Below, piece by piece: positions 7,713-16,417 of a DNA stretch of 64,000 bases; the stretch's first letter is position 1; each line of letters begins with the position of its first letter. Location of the stretch: NCBI RefSeq assembly GCF_009746125.1, contig NZ_CP041352.1:771847-835846 (forward strand), read 5' to 3'. Position numbers and translations under genes: made by a program. The DNA comes from Casimicrobium huifangae. Lineage in GTDB: Bacteria; Pseudomonadota; Gammaproteobacteria; Burkholderiales; Casimicrobiaceae. Under the pieces are notes generated by a model that made no database searches, was not told where the DNA came from, and worked only from the letters and a program-made list of their open reading frames with translations.

Positions 7713-8876
7713 ATGAACACCACGTCCGTCCCGAGCCCCGCCTCGCTGATTTCTCCAGGCACGCCCGCCATCCTCGCACTGGCCGATGGCACGGTGTTCC
7801 GGGGCCGATCAATCGGTGCCACCGGGCAGGCCACTGCCGAAGTGGTGTTCAACACCTCGCTCACCGGCTACCAGGAAATCCTCACCGATCCGTCCTACGC
7901 CGGGCAGTTTGTCACCCTGACCTATCCGCACATCGGCAACGTCGGTGTCAACCGCGAAGACGTCGAATCGCGCAAGGTGTTTGCCTCGGGCCTCATCATC
8001 CGGGACCTGCCGACGGTGGTGTCGAATTTCCGCGCCGAGCAGCCCCTTGACGCTTACCTGCGCGACGCCGGCGTCGTCGGCATTGCCGATCTCGACACCC
8101 GCAAGCTGACGCGCATCCTGCGTGACAAGGGCGCGCAGAACGGTTGCATCATGGCCGGCACGGTTGACGAAGCCAAAGCCATCGCCGCCGCCCAAGCCGC
8201 GCCCAGCATGGCGGGGCAAGATCTCGCCAAAGTGGTGAGCTGCACTGCGCCCTACGACTGGACGCAGAGCACTTGGGCGCTGGGCAGTGGTTACGCCACG
8301 CGCAGCGAGCAGAAGTTTCATGTCGTGGCCTACGACTACGGCGTCAAGTTCAACATCCTGCGCATGCTGGCCGAACGCGGCTGCAAGCTGACCGTCGTGC
8401 CGGCGCAGACGCCTGCAAAGGACGTTCTCGCCATGAAGCCGGATGGCGTGTTCCTCTCCAACGGCCCGGGCGATCCGGAGCCCTGTGATTACGCCATCGC
8501 CGCAATTCAGGAAATCGTCGCCGGCGGCACGCCGACTTTCGGTATCTGCCTTGGCCATCAGCTGCTCACGCTCGCCAGTGGCGGCAAGACGATGAAGATG
8601 AAGACCGGTCATCACGGCGCCAATCATCCGGTGAAAGACCTCGACGATGGTCGCGTGCTGATCACCAGCCAGAACCACGGTTTTGCGGGCGACCCGGCCT
8701 CGCTGCCCGCCAATGTGCGGGTGACTCACGTCAGCCTGTTTGACGGCACGCTGCAGGGCATCGCCCGCACCGACAAGCCGGCCTTCAGCTTTCAGGGCCA
8801 TCCCGAAGCGAGCCCCGGTCCGCACGATGTGGCCTACCTCTTTGACCGCTTCATCGATTTGATGAAGGCGGCGTAA
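7713..8876 (+). CDS. carA: Carbamoyl-phosphate synthase small subunit
   Basis: Glutamine amidotransferase subunit that hydrolyses glutamine and channels ammonia to CarB, making carbamoyl phosphate for pyrimidines and arginine. The ATG at 7713 (MNTTSVPSP) gives 387 residues, close to the family's 380; an in-frame ATG at 7614 adds 33 unconserved residues. The N-terminal CPSase small-chain domain has [20 protein letters not shown]. The C-terminal class I amidotransferase domain has the nucleophile motif [10 protein letters not shown] and the catalytic His-Glu in [13 protein letters not shown]. carB follows after an intervening phosphatase gene. The leader hairpin suggests regulation before translation. 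Confidence 0.97.
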   Translation: MNTTSVPSPASLISPGTPAILALADGTVFRGRSIGATGQATAEVVFNTSLTGYQEILTDPSYAGQFVTLTYPHIGNVGVNREDVESRKVFASGLIIRDLPTVVSNFRAEQPLDAYLRDAGVVGIADLDTRKLTRILRDKGAQNGCIMAGTVDEAKAIAAAQAAPSMAGQDLAKVVSCTAPYDWTQSTWALGSGYATRSEQKFHVVAYDYGVKFNILRMLAERGCKLTVVPAQTPAKDVLAMKPDGVFLSNGPGDPEPCDYAIAAIQEIVAGGTPTFGICLGHQLLTLASGGKTMKMKTGHHGANHPVKDLDDGRVLITSQNHGFAGDPASLPANVRVTHVSLFDGTLQGIARTDKPAFSFQGHPEASPGPHDVAYLFDRFIDLMKAA

Positions 8877-8881
8877 CTCGC

Positions 8882-9586
8882 ATGGCAGTCAACAAGACCA
8901 GGCGCCTGCTGCTGGTTCGCCATGGAGAGACCGACTGGAACGCCGAAGGTCGTATTCAGGGCATGCTTGACGTGCCGCTGAACGCGCTTGGCCTCGCCCA
9001 GGCGCGTGTGGTCGGCGACGAGCTGGCGCGCACGATCGAGGTCGCCAGCGTGATCTGCAGCGATCTCGTGCGCACGCGCGAGACGGCGAAGCCCTTGATC
9101 GAGGCGACCGGCTTCGATATTGGCTTCGATGCCCGCATCCGCGAGCGGCACTTTGGCGTACTGCAGGGTCGTACCTATGCTGAGTGGCGTGCTGTTGACG
9201 CCGAAGGTATGGCCCGTTATCACGCCGGTGATCCGGACTACGGCCCCGAGGGCGGCGAGACGGCACGAGGCTTCCTCGATCGCTGCGTCAGCGCCATCAC
9301 CGACATGGTGACTGCCTGCGACGAGAAGACGCTTGTCCTGGTCACCCACGGCGGCGTGGTGAGCTCGATGTACCGCCACTCGCAGGGACTTGGGTTCCAC
9401 AGCGAGCGAACGTGGAGCGTGCCCAACGCGTCGATCAGCGAATGGCGCGTCGAATATCGCGATGACGCGCCGGTGTTCTATTGCGAACGCATTGGTGACG
9501 TGGCGTACTTCGTACACCATGACGAACGACGAATGACGAATGACGCGAGTCACGAGGTGCGTGATGTGGTGGGACAAGGACGGTGA
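8882..9586 (+). CDS. Histidine phosphatase family protein (GpmB-like)
   Basis: Phosphoglycerate-mutase-like phosphatase of 234 residues inserted between carA and carB. It has the catalytic LLLVRHGETDWNAEGRIQG with the RHG His, SDLVRTRETAKP, and the second His in LVTHGGVVSSMYRH. The substrate is unknown; GpmB-like proteins are mostly broad phosphatases. The start at 8882 is 3 bp after the carA stop, so translation is probably coupled. The last 25 or so residues (from about HHDERRMTNDASHEV) are encoded by a heptamer array, so the natural C-terminus has probably been replaced by repeat DNA. Confidence 0.86.
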   Translation: MAVNKTRRLLLVRHGETDWNAEGRIQGMLDVPLNALGLAQARVVGDELARTIEVASVICSDLVRTRETAKPLIEATGFDIGFDARIRERHFGVLQGRTYAEWRAVDAEGMARYHAGDPDYGPEGGETARGFLDRCVSAITDMVTACDEKTLVLVTHGGVVSSMYRHSQGLGFHSERTWSVPNASISEWRVEYRDDAPVFYCERIGDVAYFVHHDERRMTNDASHEVRDVVGQGR

Positions 9587-9663
9587 TGTATGGAGATGTA
9601 GGGAAATGACGAATGAAGATTGTCGGCAGCAAGCATTCCGTCATTCGTCATTCGTCATTCGTC
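9528..9663. repeat. Inverted heptamer (GAATGAC/GTCATTC) array between phosphatase gene and carB
   Basis: The left arm at 9528-9545 is GACGAATGACGAATGACG. The right arm at 9639-9663 is its reverse complement, extended to about 3.5 copies of CATTCGT. About 93 nt separates them, and a further partial copy lies at 9606-9616. The left arm is inside the end of the phosphatase gene. Simple heptamer tracts can change copy number, which here would alter that protein's tail or the carB leader. Confidence 0.75.
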
Positions 9664-9685
9664 CTGCACGCGCAGCGAGCACAAC

Positions 9686-12600
9686 ATGCCAAAAAGAACA
9701 GACATTCAAAGCATCCTCATCATCGGCGCCGGCCCGATCATCATCGGCCAGGCCTGTGAGTTCGACTACTCCGGTGCCCAGGCCTGCAAGGCGCTGCGCG
9801 AGGAGGGCTACAAGGTCATCCTGGTCAACAGCAACCCGGCCACCATCATGACCGACCCGGAGATGGCCGATGTGACCTACATCGAGCCGATCACGGCCGC
9901 CGTCGTCGAGCGCATCATTGCGAAAGAAAAGCCAGATGCACTGCTGCCCACGATGGGTGGCCAGACTGCGCTCAACACCGCGATGGAGTTGTCGAAGAAT
10001 GGTGCCCTGAAGCGCCACAACGTCGAGCTGATCGGCGCCAACGAGCATGCCATCGAGAAGGCGGAGGATCGCCTCAAGTTCAAGGAGGCGATGACCAAGA
10101 TCGGTCTCGGCTCCGCGCGCTCCGCCATCGCGCACACGCTTGACGAAGCGCTGGCCGCGCAGAAGGCGGTCGGCTTCCCGGCCGTGATCCGTCCGAGCTT
10201 CACGCTGGGCGGCACCGGCGGCGGCATTGCCTACAACCACGAAGAATTCGTCACCATCTGCAAGAACGGGCTGGAACTTTCACCTACCAACGAATTGCTG
10301 ATTGAAGAATCGCTGCTCGGCTGGAAAGAGTTCGAGATGGAGGTGGTGCGCGACAAGAAGGACAACTGCATCATCATCTGCTCGATCGAAAACCTCGATC
10401 CGATGGGCGTGCACACGGGCGACTCGATCACCGTCGCGCCCGCGCAGACGCTGACCGACAAGGAATACCAGATCATGCGCAACGCCAGCATTGCGGTGCT
10501 GCGCGAGATTGGTGTTGATACCGGTGGCTCCAACGTGCAGTTCTCGATCAACCCGCAAGACGGGCGCATGATCGTGATCGAGATGAATCCGCGGGTGTCG
10601 CGTTCATCCGCGCTCGCCTCGAAAGCGACCGGCTTCCCAATTGCCAAAGTCGCGGCCAAGCTCGCCGTCGGCTACACGCTCGACGAGCTGAAAAACGAGA
10701 TTACCGGCGGCGCCACGCCAGCGTCGTTCGAACCAAGCATTGACTACGTCGTCACCAAAGTGCCGCGCTTCGCCTTCGAGAAATTTAAGGAAGCCGATCC
10801 GCACCTGACCACGCAGATGAAGAGCGTCGGCGAAGTGATGGCCATCGGCCGCACCTTCCAGGAGTCGCTGCAAAAGGCGCTGCGCGGTCTCGAAGTGGGC
10901 GTGGACGGTTTCAATCTGAAATCGGTCGATGCCGACAAGATCAGCGAGCAATTGTCGAATCCGACGCCGGATCGGCTCTGGTACGTCGCCGATGCGTTTG
11001 GCGTCGGCATGAGTGTCGAAGAAGTATTCGAGGACACCGCAATTGATCCCTGGTTCCTCACCCAGATCAAGGAAATCGTAGACCTTGAACTTGCGATTGA
11101 AAAGCGCACGCTGACATCGTTGTCGAAAGATGAATTGCGCCACCTGAAGCGCAAGGGCTTCTCGGATCGCCGTCTTGCCTATCTGCTGAAGGCCTCGCAG
11201 GACGAGGTGCGCAGCGCGCGGCATGCGCTCGGCGTGCGCCCCGTGTACAAGCGCGTGGACACCTGTGCCGCCGAATTCGCGACCAAGACGGCCTACATGT
11301 ACTCAACCTATGAGGACGAGTGCGAAGCGCAGCCGACTGACAGGAAGAAAATCATGGTGCTCGGCGGCGGGCCGAACCGCATCGGTCAGGGTATCGAGTT
11401 CGACTACTGCTGCGTGCATGCCGCGATGGCGATGCGTGAAGACGGTTACGAGACCATCATGGTCAACTGCAACCCGGAGACTGTCTCGACCGATTACGAC
11501 ACCTCGGATCGCCTCTACTTCGAGCCGGTGACGCTGGAAGACGTGCTCGAAATCGTACACGTTGAAAAACCGGTCGGCGTGATCGTGCAGTATGGCGGCC
11601 AGACGCCGCTCAAGCTGGCGCGCGATCTCGAACGCTGCGGCGTACCGATCATCGGCACCACGCCCGACGCCATTGACGTCGCTGAAGACCGCGAGCGTTT
11701 CCAGAAGCTATTGCAGGACATCGGCCTCAAGCAGCCGCCGAATCGCACTGCGCGTGACGAAGCCAGTGCCTTGCGCCTCGCCGACGAAATTGGTTACCCG
11801 CTCGTCGTGCGCCCGAGTTACGTGCTCGGTGGCCGCGCGATGGAAATCGTGCACGCGCCGGAAGATCTCGAACGCTACATGCGCGAAGCGGTGAAGGTGT
11901 CCAACGATTCACCGGTGCTGCTCGACCGGTATCTCAACGACGCGATTGAAGTGGACGTCGACGCGCTCGCGGACGGCACCGACGTAGTACTCGGCGGCAT
12001 CATGGAGCATATCGAGCAGGCCGGGGTGCATTCGGGCGACTCGGCCTGTTCGCTGCCGCCTTACTCGCTGTCGAATGCGTTGCAGGACGAGCTGCGCCGC
12101 CAGACGGTGGCGATGGCGAAAGCGCTTAACGTCGTCGGCCTGATGAACGTGCAGTTCGCGGTGAAAGTGGAAGACGGCAAGGACGTCGTCTACGTGCTTG
12201 AAGTCAACCCGCGTGCGTCGCGAACCGTGCCCTTCGTGTCGAAGGCCACCGGTCGCCCGCTGGCCAAGATCGCAGCGCGCTGCATGGCCGGGCAAACGCT
12301 CAAGGCTCAGGGCATCGTCGGTGAAGCGCTGCCACCGTATTTTTCGGTGAAGGAAGCGGTGTTCCCGTTCAACAAATTCCCCGGCGTCGACACCATCCTC
12401 GGCCCCGAGATGAAGTCAACCGGAGAAGTGATGGGCGTCGGCTACAGCTTCGCCGAGGCGTTCGAAAAGTCACAGCTCGCCGCTGGCACGCGTTTGCCCA
12501 CCTCAGGCAAGGTGTTCCTGTCGGTCAAGAATGGTGACAAGCCAAAAGTGGCTGAGGTCGCGCGCATCCTGCACGAGGTGGGCTTCACGCTGGTGGCGAC

Positions 12601-12910
12601 AAAAGGCACGGCAAGCGCGATCACCGCTGCCGGCGTGCCGGTTGAAATCATCAAGAAGGTGCAGGAAGGCCGCCCGAATATCGTCGATACGATCAAGGAC
12701 GGCCAGATCGCCCTGGTGATCAACACGGTCGAAGAAAAGCGCGGCGCCGTGGCCGACAGCTCCTACATCCGTCGCGCCGCGTTGCAGGCACGACTGCCGA
12801 TCTACACGACCATCGCTGGCGCGAAGGCCGCTGCGATGGGCATCCAGGATGGCCCGGAGCTGACCCCGTATCCGTTACAGACACTTCTGAAAGAAGTTGT
12901 AGTACAGTAA
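9686..12910 (+). CDS. carB: Carbamoyl-phosphate synthase large subunit
   Basis: Makes carbamoyl phosphate from bicarbonate, ammonia and two ATP. The ATG at 9686 ([20 protein letters not shown]) gives 1074 residues, the standard length; an ATG at 9620 adds repeat-derived sequence. The two homologous ATP-grasp halves are clear: [20 protein letters not shown] in the first and [20 protein letters not shown] in the second, each followed by its ATP-binding [11 protein letters not shown] or [11 protein letters not shown] loop. The last 130 or so residues form the allosteric MGS-like domain ([16 protein letters not shown]). It pairs with carA upstream. Confidence 0.98.
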   Translation: MPKRTDIQSILIIGAGPIIIGQACEFDYSGAQACKALREEGYKVILVNSNPATIMTDPEMADVTYIEPITAAVVERIIAKEKPDALLPTMGGQTALNTAMELSKNGALKRHNVELIGANEHAIEKAEDRLKFKEAMTKIGLGSARSAIAHTLDEALAAQKAVGFPAVIRPSFTLGGTGGGIAYNHEEFVTICKNGLELSPTNELLIEESLLGWKEFEMEVVRDKKDNCIIICSIENLDPMGVHTGDSITVAPAQTLTDKEYQIMRNASIAVLREIGVDTGGSNVQFSINPQDGRMIVIEMNPRVSRSSALASKATGFPIAKVAAKLAVGYTLDELKNEITGGATPASFEPSIDYVVTKVPRFAFEKFKEADPHLTTQMKSVGEVMAIGRTFQESLQKALRGLEVGVDGFNLKSVDADKISEQLSNPTPDRLWYVADAFGVGMSVEEVFEDTAIDPWFLTQIKEIVDLELAIEKRTLTSLSKDELRHLKRKGFSDRRLAYLLKASQDEVRSARHALGVRPVYKRVDTCAAEFATKTAYMYSTYEDECEAQPTDRKKIMVLGGGPNRIGQGIEFDYCCVHAAMAMREDGYETIMVNCNPETVSTDYDTSDRLYFEPVTLEDVLEIVHVEKPVGVIVQYGGQTPLKLARDLERCGVPIIGTTPDAIDVAEDRERFQKLLQDIGLKQPPNRTARDEASALRLADEIGYPLVVRPSYVLGGRAMEIVHAPEDLERYMREAVKVSNDSPVLLDRYLNDAIEVDVDALADGTDVVLGGIMEHIEQAGVHSGDSACSLPPYSLSNALQDELRRQTVAMAKALNVVGLMNVQFAVKVEDGKDVVYVLEVNPRASRTVPFVSKATGRPLAKIAARCMAGQTLKAQGIVGEALPPYFSVKEAVFPFNKFPGVDTILGPEMKSTGEVMGVGYSFAEAFEKSQLAAGTRLPTSGKVFLSVKNGDKPKVAEVARILHEVGFTLVATKGTASAITAAGVPVEIIKKVQEGRPNIVDTIKDGQIALVINTVEEKRGAVADSSYIRRAALQARLPIYTTIAGAKAAAMGIQDGPELTPYPLQTLLKEVVVQ

Positions 12911-12930
12911 GCTCGTTAACGTTTCATTTG

Positions 12931-12964
12931 GCCCGCCGGGAGCGACCGGCGGGCTTTGTTTTTG
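12931..12964 (+). terminator. Rho-independent terminator after carB
   Basis: GCCCGCCGG and CCGGCGGGC arms around GAGCGA, then TTTGTTTTT. It lies 20 bp after the carB stop and just before greA. Confidence 0.9.
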
Positions 12965-12975
12965 GTAGAAGAAAA

Positions 12976-13452
12976 ATGTCACAAATCCCCCTGACCAAAC
13001 GCGGCGCCGAACTCCTCAAGGCCGAACTGCATCGTCTGAAGACGGTAGACCGCATTGAAACATCGCACGCGATTGCGGAAGCGCGCGCCCAGGGTGACAT
13101 CAGCGAAAACGCCGAATACGAAGCCGCAAAGGAAAAGCAGTCCTTCATCGAAGGCCGCATCCTCGACATCGAGGGCAAGCTTGGCAATGCCCAGATCATC
13201 GACCCGACCACGCTGAATGCGGAAGGTCGCGTGGTGTTCGGCGCGACGGTGGAATACGAAGACCTTGAGAGCGAGAAGAAGTCGACCTATCAAATCGTCG
13301 GCGAAGACGAGGCCGACTTCAAGACGGGCAAGATTTCGGTTGGTTCACCGCTGGCGCGCGCCCTCATCGGCAAGGTCGCCGGTGATGTGGTCGAAGTGCA
13401 GGCGCCAGGTGGCGCCCGCGAAGTAGAGATCGTCTCCGTCCGTTACATGTAG
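12976..13452 (+). CDS. greA: Transcription elongation factor GreA
   Basis: Binds RNA polymerase's secondary channel and stimulates cleavage of backtracked RNA. It is 158 residues, the normal length. The N-terminal coiled coil contains the acidic tip [20 protein letters not shown], with the conserved Asp/Glu pair. The C-terminal FKBP-like domain has the [14 protein letters not shown] motif. The ATG at 12976 gives [18 protein letters not shown], the canonical GreA start; upstream in-frame sequence lies in the carB terminator. greA next to carB is a widespread arrangement. Confidence 0.97.
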   Translation: MSQIPLTKRGAELLKAELHRLKTVDRIETSHAIAEARAQGDISENAEYEAAKEKQSFIEGRILDIEGKLGNAQIIDPTTLNAEGRVVFGATVEYEDLESEKKSTYQIVGEDEADFKTGKISVGSPLARALIGKVAGDVVEVQAPGGAREVEIVSVRYM

Positions 13453-13612
13453 TTAGTCGTGGTGCGCTCGCCCGATGCCGATTTGTTGTGTGAGCTGGCG
13501 TTCAGCACTTGCAAGGTCCGTATTGGCTACCTTCGAGGCGGGTAGTGACTTATCAACGAATGCGTGCTGCAGGGGGCGACCGCGCGGCTGCGGCGTAGCG
13601 CGGATGTCCTGC

Positions 13613-13641
13613 TTGACATTGTCATTGGCTGTGCGTAGAGT
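13613..13641 (+). promoter_or_regulatory. Strong sigma-70 promoter for the 13674 gene
   Basis: TTGACA at 13613-13618 and TAGAGT at 13636-13641 are exactly 17 bp apart. The -35 is perfect. Transcription would start near 13648, about 26 nt before the ATG at 13674. The rest of the 13453-13612 gap shows nothing identifiable. Confidence 0.72.
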
Positions 13642-13673
13642 TTTGCAGGTATCAGTAAGCAAAGAATCGACAT

Positions 13674-14708
13674 ATGCGGCGATGTGGTGGGCAATTCGCA
13701 AGATCTAGCGGACTTATTGGTCTATTGCTAGTGACGTTGGGGGGGGGCGCCGAGGCGTCACCGTTCGTTGAGATTTGCGCGCCGCGCGACAAGCGCCCGC
13801 CAGTTTATTTTCTTGCGTCCAGCGATGGATCGACGAGGAGAATGGACGTAGCGATCACCAAAGAAGGTGGTTACCGCGCGACCTATCCAGAAGTTCCAAG
13901 GGACTTAATTGTCGATATGTGCTCCAAAGGCATCGGTATATCGACGATGCCGATGCCAGGGGAGCCAATGAAGGGTGGCGCTGATTCGGCCAAGATCCCC
14001 ACCTACGCTGCTATCCCATCGAGTTTTTCGATTTCGGCATATACGTTTTGGGGCGTGTCGTACACGACTGGTTCTTTCTGGGTTCCCGGTGATATGCCGA
14101 GCACCGACAACGCGCATCTGTCCACCTTCGATGTTTCGGCGACCAATTTCGAAAACGCGACCGGAGGAGCACATTTTGTTCACATGCTATTGGCGTCGAG
14201 CAACTCGAACATTGATGCCGATTACAACGGCAAGGGCATGATATTTGGTCCTTACGGCTTCTGGTGTTCTCCGCCGCCTGCCAGTGCTGGCGGATTCGGG
14301 GCGATATCGGAGACGTTTATGTATCCCCCAGTTGGTCATACCGTGTCACCGGGCGGCCCCACGCCCGATCCAGCGTGGTATGCCAATCCCAACCGCAGCA
14401 AGATATGGGCCGGGGCGGATATGAGTCGCGATGCTTTCGGTGCCGGCGATGCCCCTTTTCACACATGTACTGCAACGTCGGCCTCCACCCAGATGTCGTT
14501 TCTTGTTGGCGCGAACCGCTGGCAGCAATCGGTGTATTACAGCAGGCCGACCGGGGTACCGACTTGGTCGACCACTCCCGTTGTCGACAGCACCGCGCCT
14601 TATTTCCTGACCGGGAAGGCGGGTACGGCTTACTTTGTCGCTGGGTCTGGCGTCATAGGCGACTGGCGGCTGGACTTTGAAAACGTTTCTGCTTGGACGC
14701 AGCCATGA
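13674..14708 (+). CDS. Secreted protein of unknown function
   Basis: No family recognised. The 344-residue translation begins with a positively charged and hydrophobic signal peptide (SSGLIGLLLVTLGGGAEASP, predicted cleavage after AEA). The mature protein is rich in Gly, Ser, Thr, Pro and aromatic residues, for example AYTFWGVSYTTGSFWVPGD and MIFGPYGFWCSPPPASAGGF. That composition suggests an extracellular beta-rich fold. It has few charged residues and at least four Cys. The gene and its partner are visibly more AT-rich than their neighbours and are headed by a near-consensus promoter, which suggests recent acquisition. Its stop overlaps the next start as ATGA, so the two proteins are probably made together. 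Confidence 0.7.
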   Translation: MRRCGGQFARSSGLIGLLLVTLGGGAEASPFVEICAPRDKRPPVYFLASSDGSTRRMDVAITKEGGYRATYPEVPRDLIVDMCSKGIGISTMPMPGEPMKGGADSAKIPTYAAIPSSFSISAYTFWGVSYTTGSFWVPGDMPSTDNAHLSTFDVSATNFENATGGAHFVHMLLASSNSNIDADYNGKGMIFGPYGFWCSPPPASAGGFGAISETFMYPPVGHTVSPGGPTPDPAWYANPNRSKIWAGADMSRDAFGAGDAPFHTCTATSASTQMSFLVGANRWQQSVYYSRPTGVPTWSTTPVVDSTAPYFLTGKAGTAYFVAGSGVIGDWRLDFENVSAWTQP

Positions 14709-15688
14709 ACGTCTGGAATCGCTTGTCGCGTGTTCTCGTGACGCTCTTTGCCGCGCCTATGGTTACGCCCGCAGCGCCGCAAATCCCGCTACCTCAACCG
14801 CTCGCTTCGTTGCGCGTTGAACCCGCTTCCGTTACTGCGTTCCAGCCGTTTGAAGTGGTCGCGCAGTTTGCGTCGAGCTACTGTCTGTCGCCGGGAGCGC
14901 CGGGGTTAGCCAACGCCAAGTTGCGTAACGGGATTCTCACTCTGGTGATCTCGCACTTGCGCTCGGGGCCGTGCGTGACCGAGAAGCGTGTTGCCGTTGA
15001 TGGCCTGCCGCCCGGTAGTTTCCGCCTGCGGCTTTCGGTCACGGACACCTATAGCAGTAGCGGCCTAGCGTTTTATTCGACAACGTACGAAAAAGAGGCT
15101 GGCGAGATTCAGTTGACCATCAATGATCTCCCCGGCTGGCGTACCGGCTCGCTCGGCATGGCGAGTATCGACAAGGCGGCCACACCTGGTTGGCCAGCTT
15201 ATGGTCAGGGGCCTATTCAGTTGAATGGTGATTGGTATGTGCCACAACTGCCGGTGGGTGCGCCCCTCCGCGTTGCGCGACCCTTGGGTGTTGGCCAGGC
15301 AAGCGCAACGATGGGGGTTTTCGTATCCGACTCTGCCGATGCGGCAAACCTGCCGACGCCATTTGTGGCGCTGTACGGTGTTGACTATCCAAGTGGCATG
15401 CTGGGACGTTACTACACTACGGCCAAATCGACCTGCAGCGCATTGGCCAACGCTTGGGGATATGACCCGCGATCGATGTGCGTTTCCGCGACCGCCGTGG
15501 TGCGCTCGACCGACGGTCTGACCTGTCCGCTGGGGACGGAGCCAGTCTTCGTGCTGTTCCAACCGACCGATGTCGCGCATCGCTATACGATGGATGCGGA
15601 GTTGTACCAGCTGCTGCAACGGGTGTCCGGTTATCGCGGAGAAGGACTGGGCTGGTGCGCGGTGCGGCCCACCAACGGCGGAGGTTAG
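14705..15688 (+). CDS. Secreted protein with C-terminal DUF5648-like region
   Basis: A 327-residue protein translationally coupled to the previous gene through an ATGA overlap. The ATG at 14705 gives a signal peptide (LVTLFAAPMVTPAAPQ). The N-terminal half looks like a beta-sandwich, with LRVEPASVTAFQPFEVVAQF. The C-terminal third has a repeat pattern of GRYYTTAKSTCSALANAWGY, then CPLGTEPVFVLFQPTDVAHR and YRGEGLGWCAVR. That resembles DUF5648-type repeats of secreted proteins and is also seen at the end of the hydrolase at 26064-27848. The role is unknown. It shares the lower GC of its partner. Confidence 0.7.
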   Translation: MNVWNRLSRVLVTLFAAPMVTPAAPQIPLPQPLASLRVEPASVTAFQPFEVVAQFASSYCLSPGAPGLANAKLRNGILTLVISHLRSGPCVTEKRVAVDGLPPGSFRLRLSVTDTYSSSGLAFYSTTYEKEAGEIQLTINDLPGWRTGSLGMASIDKAATPGWPAYGQGPIQLNGDWYVPQLPVGAPLRVARPLGVGQASATMGVFVSDSADAANLPTPFVALYGVDYPSGMLGRYYTTAKSTCSALANAWGYDPRSMCVSATAVVRSTDGLTCPLGTEPVFVLFQPTDVAHRYTMDAELYQLLQRVSGYRGEGLGWCAVRPTNGGG

Positions 15689-15736
15689 CCGTTAGCTGTT
15701 TGGGGCGGTCAACCAAGTCGTTTGCCCGCAGATTGA

Positions 15737-16093
15737 TCATACCCCCAGCAACTCCACCTCAAACACCAGCGTCGCGTTCGGCGGAATCACGCCGCCAGCG
15801 CCGCGGGCGCCATAGCCGAGGTCCGGCGGGATGACCAGCATGCGGGTGCCGCCCACTTTCATGCCCTGCACGCCTTCGTCCCAGCCGCGGATGACGTGGC
15901 CGGCACCAAGCGGGAAGTCGAATGGGTCATTGCGATCTTTGCTCGAATCAAACTTGGCGCCCCGATTGCCGGGGGCGCCTTCGCTGAACAGCCAGCCGGT
16001 GTAGTGCACCGTGACGTGAGCGCCGCGAGTGGCTTCGGCTCCGGAGCCAGGGTTGGTGTCGTCGTATTGCAGGCCGGAGGCAGTGGTTTGCAT
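15737..16093 (-). CDS. FKBP-type peptidyl-prolyl cis-trans isomerase
   Basis: Cytosolic single-domain prolyl isomerase of 118 residues. Diagnostic FKBP motifs are [16 protein letters not shown], the active-site aromatic segments [21 protein letters not shown], and [20 protein letters not shown]. The ATG at 16093 ([18 protein letters not shown]) matches the usual start of short FKBPs. Frame-open sequence upstream to 16231 crosses a tandem repeat and is not used. There is no signal peptide, so it acts in the cytosol. It is transcribed away from hppA; the 324-bp gap between them holds the tandem repeat, the hppA promoter and the hppA leader. Confidence 0.93.
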   Translation of the reverse strand: MQTTASGLQYDDTNPGSGAEATRGAHVTVHYTGWLFSEGAPGNRGAKFDSSKDRNDPFDFPLGAGHVIRGWDEGVQGMKVGGTRMLVIPPDLGYGARGAGGVIPPNATLVFEVELLGV

Positions 16094-16162
16094 GCTCGTT
16101 GTCAATGAAAGTTGATTCAAATCAGGAGCGTAACAGCCCGACGTGACTTCCGCGCGGTCGCG

Positions 16163-16222
16163 ATGTCGCCAGCGGGCGGTGTCATGTCGCCAGCGGGCGG
16201 AACACGTGTCGCCAGCGGGCGA
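16163..16222. repeat. Three 17-bp direct repeats spaced 21-22 bp
   Basis: ATGTCGCCAGCGGGCGG occurs at 16163-16179 and 16184-16200, with a near copy GTGTCGCCAGCGGGCGA at 16206-16222. Start-to-start distances of 21 and 22 bp equal two helical turns, which puts all three on one face of the DNA. The third ends 20 bp before the hppA -10 box, over its -35 position. It looks like a regulator-binding array. Confidence 0.65.
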
Positions 16223-16241
16223 CGGCTTCATCTGCCATGCC

Positions 16242-16247
16242 TATAAT
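16242..16247 (+). promoter_or_regulatory. -10 box of the hppA promoter
   Basis: Perfect TATAAT with no recognisable -35 (GCGACG at the 17-bp position). A perfect -10 with a missing -35 next to the three direct repeats suggests an activated promoter. Confidence 0.5.
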
Positions 16248-16417
16248 CGCCTGCAATGTCCGCCTCGCCCTTCGCGGGGTGGCATCGGCGCGGGATTTCG
16301 CGGGCCAAGTGCTGGAGGACGCGGGCGATCTGCCGCAAGGCAGACACCGGCGAAGAACCTGGTACGGAAGCCGTGCCGCGGGGACACCACCACTTATTAA
16401 AAGAGGAGTTTGACCAC
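16248..16417 (+). other. GC-rich leader of hppA, function unknown
   Basis: About 165 nt lie between the likely start site and the ATG. It contains several complementary segments, for example CGCCTCGCCCTTCGCGGGG and ATCTGCCGCAAGGCAGA, so it can fold. I could not match it to a known riboswitch. The ribosome binding site AGAGGAG is near its 3' end. Confidence 0.3.

Noticed and set aside
6647-9586. Histidine phosphatases as one duplicated gene pair
   Set aside because: The two proteins share only the general family motifs and differ in length and active-site surroundings, so no recent duplication is supported.
16163-16222. Possible CRISPR array
   Set aside because: Three copies of a 17-bp unit with gaps of only 4-5 nt and no cas gene; phased regulator sites fit better.
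16256-16417. N-terminal extension of HppA from the in-frame ATG at 16256
   Set aside because: The extension is Arg/His-rich, not conserved, and sits right after the -10 box; ATG 16418 has a good ribosome site and the family N-terminus.
16248-16417. Known riboswitch or SRP/tmRNA in the hppA leader
   Set aside because: No match to the conserved cores I know (cobalamin, TPP, SAM, fluoride, SRP, tmRNA). It is left as an unidentified leader.
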